A stretch of 13,992 nt of DNA from Dehalococcoidia bacterium. Lineage in GTDB: Bacteria; Chloroflexota; Dehalococcoidia; Dehalococcoidales; CSSed11-197. The position numbers were made by a program, and so were the translations under genes. The notes beneath the pieces were generated by a model, which was not told where the DNA came from, ran no database searches, and saw only the letters and a list, made by a program, of their open reading frames with translations. Location of the stretch: assembly GCA_003552785.1 (NCBI GenBank), contig PUOQ01000057.1:1-13992 (forward strand), written 5' to 3'. Position 1 is the stretch's first letter, and each line of letters starts with the position of its first letter. Shown here piece after piece: positions 9,048-13,992 of the stretch.

Positions 9048-9540
9048 GGAAACAGGATGAAGGCCATGGCGCCTTCCCGATACCAAACCACCCGAAATAA
9101 CTGGCGATACACCAAACAGAAGCAGATGGAAAATGTAACAGGGCCCGGCCCTGAAAGAATAATATGACGGGGCAATAAACGGGTAATAAAAAGGTTTCTA
9201 AGCAATAAACATACCGAGGGCACGGATGTCAGGCATTCCACCTCGCGGCTTCCAAATGGTTCCCCACTTGAAACTCCGGAAATTGCAGGACCGATACAGG
9301 AACCCTCAATATACCGGATATTCAATTTTTTGCCACTTTGTGGCTAAACCCACACTCCTTGTTAAGGTGGAAATTGAAAAATTAGCATGCGCCACCAGGA
9401 ATCGCATCGAAAAACAAGCCAGGCAGAAGAAAGTAACTCCATCCGCTCATCTCCCTTCCAAGGTGGAGCCATAGCAGTTTTTTTCCTGTTCCAGCAAAGA
9501 AGGCATGTAATGCAGGGCAAGAGGGTACACCTGCATTATT

Positions 9541-9570
9541 ATATTAGTTTTATAAATACCCCCCTGTCAA
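9541..9570 (-). promoter_or_regulatory. Candidate sigma-A-like promoter for the two-gene cassette
   Basis: On the minus strand a perfect TTGACA (9570-9565) is followed after 18 bases by TAATAT (9546-9541). An overlapping TATAAT at 9543-9538 lies 21 bases away, too far for a normal spacing. A start near 9533 would give a leader of about 500 bases before the ATG at 9033. The -35 overlaps the left arm of the hairpin at 9560-9594, so the dyad could also act as an operator. Confidence 0.4.
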
Positions 9571-9600
9571 TAGGTTTGGGCCTGATTCAGGGGGTTTTGT
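9560..9600 (+). terminator. Rightward rho-independent terminator-like hairpin
   Basis: CCCCCTG (9560-9566) pairs with CAGGGGG (9588-9594), and an inner AGG/CCT pair extends the stem. TTTTGT follows at 9595-9600. The T-tract is on the rightward side only. No rightward gene is evident upstream. The stronger hairpin at 9631-9661 follows it in the same orientation. Confidence 0.5.
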
Positions 9601-9630
9601 AAAAAATTATCCGGAAGAATGAAGAGCCGG

Positions 9631-9661
9631 CAGGTGATTTTTGTTCCACCTGTATTTTTTT
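9631..9661 (+). terminator. Rightward rho-independent terminator, second of a tandem pair
   Basis: CAGGTG (9631-9636) pairs with CACCTG (9647-9652) across a ten-base loop and is followed by TATTTTTTT. The T-tract lies only on the rightward side, so it ends a rightward transcript. The neighbouring genes on both sides run leftward. Confidence 0.6.
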
Positions 9662-9683
9662 AACAGTAAAATGTCTACTGTCC

Positions 9684-9863
9684 CTATACCGGCTGAGCAG
9701 CTTTTTTGCCACATACAGGGCACTTGTCCGCCGGGCCGGACATAGAATAAAACCAGTATACCAACCCGGGTATGATACCCATTAGAGTAAAAACAACCAT
9801 CAGGGCAAGGTTGTATCCCTTTACCGGTGTTACTCTCATTTTACAATTTCCGCATTCAACCAT
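9684..9863 (-). CDS. Small LITAF-like zinc-ribbon membrane protein
   Basis: A 59-residue protein starting MVECGNCK. Two CxxC knuckles (C4-C7 and C48-C51, the latter in KCPVC) flank a hydrophobic segment at about 18-40. This layout, a zinc ribbon split by a membrane-inserting stretch, is that of LITAF-like domains, which lie on the membrane surface with both knuckles on one side. I assign the family by layout only. The ATG at 9863 is chosen because it opens just before the first knuckle. A GTG at 9878 would add five residues, but it overlaps the only AGGAG, which then stands 14 bases from the ATG, so the start is uncertain. A small dyad (ACAGTA/TACTGT, 9663-9681) follows the stop. The role is unknown. 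Confidence 0.7.
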   Translation of the reverse strand: MVECGNCKMRVTPVKGYNLALMVVFTLMGIIPGLVYWFYSMSGPADKCPVCGKKAAQPV

Positions 9864-9929
9864 AAGCCAGGCCAACACTCCTGAATGAAGATAGACAACG
9901 ATCTTGCCTGCAGTTATCTTTCTTCAAAT

Positions 9930-9957
9930 TTTATATTGTTACTCATGAGAGAAGCAA
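9930..9957 (-). promoter_or_regulatory. Weak candidate promoter for the zinc-ribbon gene
   Basis: On the minus strand TTGCTT (9957-9952) is followed after 16 bases by TATAAA (9935-9930). The -10 is good and the -35 poor. A start near 9923 would give a leader of about 60 bases before the ATG at 9863. Confidence 0.3.
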
Positions 9958-10092
9958 GCATTTGCAATAACCCGCTGCCAATTACATTTCCAGGCATGCT
10001 AAAAGATCAAACGATATCACTGGTTAGCATTTGTTATTTTAAAGCTGATACAGCCCCCGGGAATCCTGTTTTACGTAATTGGCTATTGTGAA

Positions 10093-10287
10093 TCAGCCAT
10101 CTACCGTTTCAGGTCCAACAGACCCTTCTACGGTTTGACTCAGCACCTGATAATTTGTTAGTTCAATAATTGAAGTATCATAGTATAATGGTTGCCAATG
10201 GTCGCCTTGTTTTACATTTGCTATGAATCTAAGTTCTAACTCCTCGCCCACTTTCAGGTTGTAATCAGGCTCAGAAAAACAAAACAT
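10093..10287 (-). pseudogene. Probable remnant of a chagasin-type (I42) cysteine-protease inhibitor
   Basis: A 64-codon frame reading ...LKVGEELELRFIAN... resembles the first half of the inhibitor I42 fold. NVKQGDHW at about 24-31 matches the NPTTGxxW loop in layout. The following YYDTSIIELTNYQVLS matches the usual strand after it, and GSVGPET at 55-61 resembles the GxGGTE loop. The RPW loop and final strands are missing because a TGA ends the frame at 10093. Reading on in frame gives FTIANYVKQ, then a stop after 17 codons. An in-frame TGA directly precedes the ATG at 10287, so no signal peptide is encoded and no Shine-Dalgarno site is visible. I read it as a broken exported inhibitor gene; it might instead be a small cytoplasmic protein. 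The family call is from memory. Confidence 0.45.
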
Positions 10288-10319
10288 TCAGCCGCGCAAA
10301 TAAAATATGTGTAATACCT

Positions 10320-10433
10320 TTATTGATTATTTCTCCGAGCCATAATGCATCCAGGTTTTGTGGCTTCGAAAGGAGCTTCAACTCTGCTAAGCCTGGGTTT
10401 TACTGGGGGAAACACGGTAAAGGTTGTGCTCAT
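10320..10433 (-). CDS. Short ORF of 37 residues coupled to the zincin-like gene
   Basis: The frame starts MSTTFTVFPP and ends ARRNNQ. Its ATG lies four bases after the TAA of the 283-residue gene, with GGTGAG at the end of that gene as a possible ribosome-binding site, so translational coupling is plausible. I recognise no family. The sequence may be the truncated start of a longer protein, since the neighbouring inhibitor-like frame at 10093-10287 is also broken. Support is positional only. Confidence 0.25.
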   Translation of the reverse strand: MSTTFTVFPPVKPRLSRVEAPFEATKPGCIMARRNNQ

Positions 10434-10437
10434 TTCA

Positions 10438-11289
10438 TTACTCACCGGGCCAGACTACTTCGCCCGTGACCGGTTTTTCTACCTGAATTAAAGCTGGATG
10501 AATATTTAAATATTTAATAACAGCAATGGTTGCCGATTGGCACGCCTGGCACTTATTGACGCCGATATCCTCAACAATACGGGCAACCTTTTGGCCCAGA
10601 AGACTGGCCTCAGGCCAAAATTCAGCCCAAAGATTGCCCAGATCAGTGAACTGCCCAAAGCGACCCAGCCTGAGGCTCAACCCGGCATAATCCACCGCCA
10701 GAATCTGCGTATCAACCTCGGGTTTCAAATTTATAGGGCCTTTAATTTGAGGGTCAGAGCTAATTAGCCGGGCAATATTTTCCATATCAGCGTAATACTC
10801 TTGCCAGGCCGTATGCTCTTTTTTATTGGGCTTGCTCTTTTTTAAGTCATCAAGAACCAATGACGAAGTAGCGACTCTTAAGGCCTCTCCGACCCTAAAG
10901 CCCCGGTCGATTGCCCACCGGTCAGCCAATACATCTTTTATCATGTTGTCGATTTTGACGCCCAATACCGAAATACCCGGAATGAGGGGCCTCCCCTGGA
11001 AATCCTTAACCGATACAGTTCTGCAAAAGCCCGCTGCTTCCTGGAGCACGTGCGCCAGTTCATGTGCCGCTATAGCCTCCTGCGCATCGTATGGCAATCC
11101 GGGGTCAAGCCATATACGGGCATTATTTTCATCACTTTCATGATACCCACGCACCAGCTGATTAAAACCGAGATCAGGGTAGTCGGTTATGTCTAAAAAC
11201 AAGATGGATTTTCCAGATTGCTCCTGGACTTCTCGTTTAGCCCTGATTAACAACTCAGAAGTTTTATTTTTCTGGCCTGGAAGCTTCAT
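10438..11289 (-). CDS. Zincin-like protein with HELAH motif
   Basis: A 283-residue soluble protein with H76-E77-L-A-H80 in an AAHELAHVLQE context, the zinc-binding and catalytic signature of metallopeptidases. A following helix (NMIKDVLADRWAIDRG, 115-130) carries D119 and D123, either of which could be the third zinc ligand. No signal peptide or membrane segment is seen, so it is probably cytoplasmic. A CQAC at 247-250 near the C-terminus could bind a second metal. The ATG at 11289 has only a weak AGGTTAAAG site. It lies 88 bases downstream of arfB on the same strand with no terminator between, so the two may share a transcript. Substrate and family are not identified; peptidase activity is inferred from the motif. 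Confidence 0.8.
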   Translation of the reverse strand: MKLPGQKNKTSELLIRAKREVQEQSGKSILFLDITDYPDLGFNQLVRGYHESDENNARIWLDPGLPYDAQEAIAAHELAHVLQEAAGFCRTVSVKDFQGRPLIPGISVLGVKIDNMIKDVLADRWAIDRGFRVGEALRVATSSLVLDDLKKSKPNKKEHTAWQEYYADMENIARLISSDPQIKGPINLKPEVDTQILAVDYAGLSLRLGRFGQFTDLGNLWAEFWPEASLLGQKVARIVEDIGVNKCQACQSATIAVIKYLNIHPALIQVEKPVTGEVVWPGE

Positions 11290-11377
11290 ATCTTTAACCT
11301 GCCCGGCGCAGCATCCCGATTTTACAACAAATCAGCATGGGGCCGGCAATCCCCCTTATGGTTTTGGATCCCGGTGT

Positions 11378-11803
11378 TTATTCATTATAATAATTGACAA
11401 CTTTTCGTTCCCTTTTCTTCTCGGCAATGTGGCGCTTGCTCTTTAAACGGCGCGTTTTCGATGCCAGTGTCGGCCTTGTCTTGCGCCGGAATTTCGGTTT
11501 TTGTGCTGCTTTGCGAATCAAGTCCAAAAGCCGTTCAGTGGCATCTTTTCGATTTTGTGCCTGAGTACGATACCGGCGGGCTTCAATAATAAGAATGCCT
11601 TCCTCGGTAATCCGGTTGCCAGCCAGCAGAATAAGTCTTTTGCGAACCTCCTCGGGAATGGACCGTGCATTGGCTATATCAAAGCGGAGCTGGACATGGG
11701 TAGCCACTTTGTTGACGTTCTGCCCGCCGGGCCCTGAGGCACGGACAAAATCCTCCTGAATATCATTTTCATCAATTGCTATGCTGCGCGTTACATAAAT
11801 CAT
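11378..11803 (-). CDS. arfB: Peptidyl-tRNA hydrolase ArfB, ribosome rescue factor
   Basis: A 141-residue protein with a release-factor-like catalytic domain and G26-G27-Q28 in the context RASGPGGQNVNK. The GGQ loop hydrolyses the peptidyl-tRNA ester on ribosomes stalled without a stop codon. The C-terminus from about 102 is a Lys/Arg-rich tail (FRRKTRPT..., KSKRHIAEKKRERK). In ArfB this tail enters the empty mRNA channel. The length matches E. coli ArfB (about 140 residues), and the full release-factor domains are absent, which argues against RF1/RF2. The ATG at 11803 has no clear Shine-Dalgarno site, and a candidate promoter ends only six bases upstream, so the mRNA may be leaderless. It is divergent from the FAD oxidoreductase gene. 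Confidence 0.93.
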   Translation of the reverse strand: MIYVTRSIAIDENDIQEDFVRASGPGGQNVNKVATHVQLRFDIANARSIPEEVRKRLILLAGNRITEEGILIIEARRYRTQAQNRKDATERLLDLIRKAAQKPKFRRKTRPTLASKTRRLKSKRHIAEKKRERKVVNYYNE

Positions 11804-11809
11804 ATATAA

Positions 11810-11838
11810 ATCTTACAATAGGCCGCCAGCCTTGCCAA
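11810..11838 (-). promoter_or_regulatory. Candidate arfB promoter placed for a leaderless mRNA
   Basis: On the minus strand TTGGCA (11838-11833) is followed after 17 bases by TAAGAT (11815-11810). Six bases separate the -10 from the ATG at 11803, so the transcript would start at or next to the start codon. No ribosome-binding site is seen there. Confidence 0.35.
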
Positions 11839-11914
11839 CCCATCTGTCTTGCTGTTACTGCCCTGAAATTAAACTGTTTTGAAGGCCTTAATATGGATTT
11901 TTGCTGTTAAGTAG

Positions 11915-11942
11915 TTGACAGCCCTGCCAATTTATATACAAT
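11915..11942 (+). promoter_or_regulatory. Sigma-A-like promoter for the FAD oxidoreductase gene
   Basis: A perfect TTGACA (11915-11920) is followed after 16 bases by TACAAT (11937-11942), one mismatch from consensus. Transcription would start near 11949 and give a leader of about 170 bases. Two direct repeat pairs flank it: GGCCkTAATATG at 11884 and 11994, and GCTGTTAA at 11903 and 11973. Confidence 0.5.
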
Positions 11943-12121
11943 TGAGTTATTAAAATTTATGCTTTAGTTTCAGCTGTTAATACTAGCTCTGCAGGCCGTA
12001 ATATGCCTGGGAGACGGTCAAAACAAAAGGTTTGAAGCAGGTTGAACTTGAAGGTAACAAGCGCCCAGGCCGGGGAAAGGCTACTGCAGAGGTAGCAGAT
12101 CAGGCGAAAGGATAAATTTCA

Positions 12122-13609
12122 ATGCACAGGATAGTAATCATCGGCGGGGGAATCGCTGGCATTACTGCAGGCATCTTTGCTCAGAAAAACGGGTTTAACA
12201 GCGTCATCCTGGAAAAACACCATACAATGGGCGGTGAATGCACCGGCTGGGACCGCCAGGGTTACCATATTGACGGTTGCATCCACTGGCTGATTGGCAC
12301 CAGGGAAGGAACCCCGATCAACGGGCTATGGAAGAATGTCGGCGCCCTGGACGGGGTGGATATTGTAGAACCCGAGAGCTTTATGGCGGTTGAATATGAA
12401 GGCACGACTGTCCATTTTTATCGGGACCTTGAACGCCTGAAGTCCAGCTGGGTTGAGATTTCCCCGGAAGACAAAGATGCAATCGAAGAGTTCTGCCGTG
12501 ATATTAAGACCTTGCAGTCCTTCGAAATGCCTGTAGGTAAACCTGCAGACATGATGAACATCTTTGAAAAGGCCCGTTTGATGCTGTCCATGAAGGATGC
12601 CGGAATGATTATGCAGAAATACGGCAAGCGCAGCCTCAACGAGTATGCCAATAACTTTAAGCATCCGGCGCTGAGAGAAACTCTGGCTTCATTCTCACCG
12701 GAGGGGTTCAGCGCCTCTTCGATTTTCTTTGCCCTGGCGGGGTTTACCAAAGGTCAGGCCGGAATACCCGCCGGTGGTTCCAGGGCGATGGCCCTGCGCA
12801 TGGCAGAGCGTTATCTTTCCCTGGGCGGAACCATCCAAACTTCCAGCGAAGTGGTAGAGGTGAATATCCGGGGCAAGGAAGTAAAAAGCGTGACATGTAA
12901 AGACGGAAGGACTGTTGAAGGAGATTTCTTTATCGCTGCCTGTGATGCCGATTCGGTATACCGTGGACTTTTAAAGGGCCAATACCCGGACCAGGCATTC
13001 GAAATGCGCTTCAACAACCCGGAAGAGTACCCCCTGGCCTCGAACATTTACATTGGCATAGGGTATGCAGGCACGCTGGAAGAAATTCCCCGGACGCTAA
13101 AATTCCAGGCTGGCTCATTTAAAATAAACGAAGCCCCTATCAAATATTTACAAATGACCCATTACGGCTATGAGCCTGATTTTGCGCCAAAGGGCCATAC
13201 CGCCATTACCTTTGCCATCAATCAGTTCCAGCGGGACCTTGATTTTTGGGAGGAGCTGGAAAAAGACCGCAAGGCCTACAAAGAGGAGAAGGCCCGGATA
13301 GGCGCAGAGGTCATACGGGCCATGGAAACCCGGTTCCCACGCATGCAGGGAAAACTAAAGCTGCTGGATGTGGCCACACCCAGGACTTATGAGCGTTACT
13401 GCAACGCTTACCGAGGTGCATTCATGGCTTTCTGGCCAACCATGCAGGGCAAGGAGCTGAACCATACCGGCAAGATTAAAGGTCTGAACAATATGGTCCT
13501 TAGCGGTCAATGGCTAATGCCGCCGGGTGGCTTGCCTCCGGCATTGATCACCGGCAAGGACTCCATCATGCGGCTCTGCAAAAAATTAAAAAGGCCTTTC
13601 GTTAAATAG
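12122..13609 (+). CDS. FAD-dependent oxidoreductase, phytoene dehydrogenase-like
   Basis: A 495-residue cytoplasmic flavoprotein. The N-terminus (RIVIIGGGIAGITAG) is a Rossmann FAD-binding motif with G8, G10 and G13. E31 ends the second strand where it should bind the FAD ribose, and MGG at 36-38 follows. The C-terminal segment at 460-479 (LSGQWLMPPGGLPPALITGK) matches the second FAD-contact region of the amine-oxidase/CrtI superfamily (COG1233). Length fits CrtI-like enzymes (about 490). Such enzymes desaturate or saturate isoprenoid or retinoid chains, but many bacterial homologues have unknown substrates. No carotenoid genes lie nearby, so the substrate is open. AAAGGA nine bases before the ATG supports this start. 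It has its own promoter at 11915-11942. Confidence 0.9.
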   Translation: MHRIVIIGGGIAGITAGIFAQKNGFNSVILEKHHTMGGECTGWDRQGYHIDGCIHWLIGTREGTPINGLWKNVGALDGVDIVEPESFMAVEYEGTTVHFYRDLERLKSSWVEISPEDKDAIEEFCRDIKTLQSFEMPVGKPADMMNIFEKARLMLSMKDAGMIMQKYGKRSLNEYANNFKHPALRETLASFSPEGFSASSIFFALAGFTKGQAGIPAGGSRAMALRMAERYLSLGGTIQTSSEVVEVNIRGKEVKSVTCKDGRTVEGDFFIAACDADSVYRGLLKGQYPDQAFEMRFNNPEEYPLASNIYIGIGYAGTLEEIPRTLKFQAGSFKINEAPIKYLQMTHYGYEPDFAPKGHTAITFAINQFQRDLDFWEELEKDRKAYKEEKARIGAEVIRAMETRFPRMQGKLKLLDVATPRTYERYCNAYRGAFMAFWPTMQGKELNHTGKIKGLNNMVLSGQWLMPPGGLPPALITGKDSIMRLCKKLKRPFVK

Positions 13610-13646
13610 CAGTTATAACCGGTGCTGAAAGGCTGAGGGGAAGATT

Positions 13647-13768
13647 ATGCTTCAGTTGTATGCGAAACAAGGCAATTATGCCCTATATGACATTAAGTGC
13701 TTGCCGAAGGACATCAAGCAACAAGCTAATTTGATGAATTTCTAAAATTTTTAGAAAGCCATGTTTAA
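13647..13768 (+). pseudogene. Short frameshifted ORF, possibly a DUF2281-like antitoxin-type protein
   Basis: An ATG at 13647 with a good GAGGGGAAG site upstream opens a 32-codon frame. It reads ...YDIKCLPKDIKQQANLMNF and stops at 13743-13745. A second frame starting at GAT 13733 reads DEFLKFLESHV and stops at 13766-13768. Joined near 13725-13732, they would give LPKDIKQQ...DEFLKFLESH. That is the typical pattern of short helical DUF2281-type proteins, some of which are antitoxins. A one-base indel would break an original gene of about 40 residues. It lies 37 bases behind the FAD oxidoreductase gene and could share its transcript. Family recognition is from memory and the protein is too short to be sure. 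Confidence 0.4.
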
Positions 13769-13992
13769 GGAAAATACGTTCAATTGTATATTGCCTATTT
13801 ACTTATATTCTGAGCCCATTAAATTGAAGTCAAAGCAACAATAGCTAGATCAATTAGTAATGTGCTTGAGAAAAATCTTTTTTCGCCAACTTGTTCAGTT
13901 ACCTTGCAGTATAACAAGATACGGCGTAGTGCTTATTCTGGAATAAACCAAAACAGATGTTATCACTAATAAATTCTTCATTATTACATTTA

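Larger units (their letters stand above)
9034..9683. other. Roughly 650-base region without a convincing gene
   Basis: This stretch separates the large cassette from the zinc-ribbon gene. It contains a candidate leftward promoter (9541-9570), two rightward hairpin/T-tract terminators (9560-9600 and 9631-9661), and small hairpins: CAGGGC/GCCCTG at 9139-9153 and GCCAC/GTGGC near 9331-9343. Reading frames here include 9226-9474 rightward (82 codons) and a TTG-started frame at 9026-9325 leftward. Both lack recognisable protein features. Most of the region is probably a long untranslated leader of the cassette, possibly with an antisense or small RNA on the other strand. Confidence 0.45.
11804..12121. 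other. Divergent intergenic region between arfB and the FAD oxidoreductase
   Basis: About 318 bases carry back-to-back promoters (listed separately) and the oxidoreductase leader. The leader contains an open frame at 12002-12115 in frame 2 with no ATG. Its only usable start is a TTG at 12032, giving 27 residues ending ADQAKG. Its TAA lies just before the next gene's ATG, overlapping the AAAGGA ribosome-binding site. It could be a leader peptide or a degraded gene end. A small hairpin GCTAC/GTAGC lies near 12080-12096. No RNA family is recognised. Confidence 0.4.

Noticed and set aside
9139..9153. CAGGGC/GCCCTG hairpin as a leftward terminator or attenuator
   Set aside because: The stem is good, but the following leftward sequence (TTACATTTT) is a poor T-tract, so I do not call termination.
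9026..9325. Leftward 99-codon frame overlapping the start of the 1175-residue gene
   Set aside because: It starts at TTG with no ribosome-binding site, overlaps the strong AGGAGG of the real gene and resembles no protein.
9331..9343. GCCAC/GTGGC hairpin next to a run of T
   Set aside because: The T-run precedes the stem in the rightward direction, and A follows it leftward, so it is not a terminator in either direction.
9226..9474. 82-codon rightward frame with a weak GAGGG site
   Set aside because: No recognisable family or signal and poor protein-like composition. I keep it only as a possible part of a rightward transcript ending at the tandem terminators.
9885..10091. 68-codon rightward frame divergent from the zinc-ribbon gene
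   Set aside because: No Shine-Dalgarno site and no recognisable sequence. It overlaps the likely promoter of the zinc-ribbon gene on the other strand.
13769..13992. AT-rich right end searched for a toxin gene or another coding frame
   Set aside because: Only very short frames are present, such as a 28-codon leftward frame starting MKNLL without a ribosome-binding site. Nothing can be supported.
1..13992. Mobile elements, CRISPR arrays, tRNA or rRNA genes
   Set aside because: I saw no transposase or integrase motifs, no regularly spaced repeats and no tRNA-like or rRNA-like sequence by eye.

Overview
The window looks like a bacterial chromosome segment of moderate GC (judged by eye), with strong Shine-Dalgarno sites of the GGAGG/GGGAGGG type and several sigma-A-like promoters. 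A Bacillota host of the Clostridia/Peptococcaceae kind would fit, but this is a low-confidence guess from general gene style. There are no rRNA or tRNA genes, CRISPR arrays or insertion sequences that I can see.

Layout, left to right. Positions 1-99 hold the first 33 codons of a leftward exported-protein gene that runs off the window. A roughly 300-base divergent intergenic region follows, then a rightward gene for a secreted subtilisin-family (S8) serine protease (406-1458). Five bases after its stop, converging on it, ends a leftward two-gene cassette that dominates the window: an 1175-residue protein with a twin-arginine export motif (5506-9033), followed 19 bases later by a 1340-residue protein with no signal peptide (1464-5486). 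I recognise neither as a characterised family. Both have the look of a conserved, uncharacterised bacterial pair. The upstream gene has a beta-strand-rich C-terminus, and the downstream one has a central Ig/fibronectin-like stretch.

Positions 9034-9683 hold no convincing protein gene. They carry a possible promoter and a roughly 500-base leader for the cassette. They also carry two hairpin/T-tract terminators that point rightward, although no rightward gene lies upstream of them. Next come leftward small genes: a 59-residue LITAF-like zinc-ribbon membrane protein (9684-9863), an apparent remnant of a chagasin-type (I42) protease inhibitor (10093-10287), a 37-residue ORF coupled to the gene before it, a HELAH zincin-like protein (10438-11289), and arfB, the ribosome-rescue peptidyl-tRNA hydrolase (11378-11803).

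After a divergent promoter region (11804-12121), a rightward gene encodes a phytoene-dehydrogenase-like FAD oxidoreductase (12122-13609). Behind it is a short, apparently frameshifted ORF (13647-13768). The last 224 bases are AT-rich and show no gene I can support.

The most interesting candidate system is the two-gene cassette. Only the first protein carries a Tat-type signal, so the two could be exported as a folded complex ('hitchhiker' export), possibly acting with the convergent S8 protease. That is inference; the sequence alone does not give a function.
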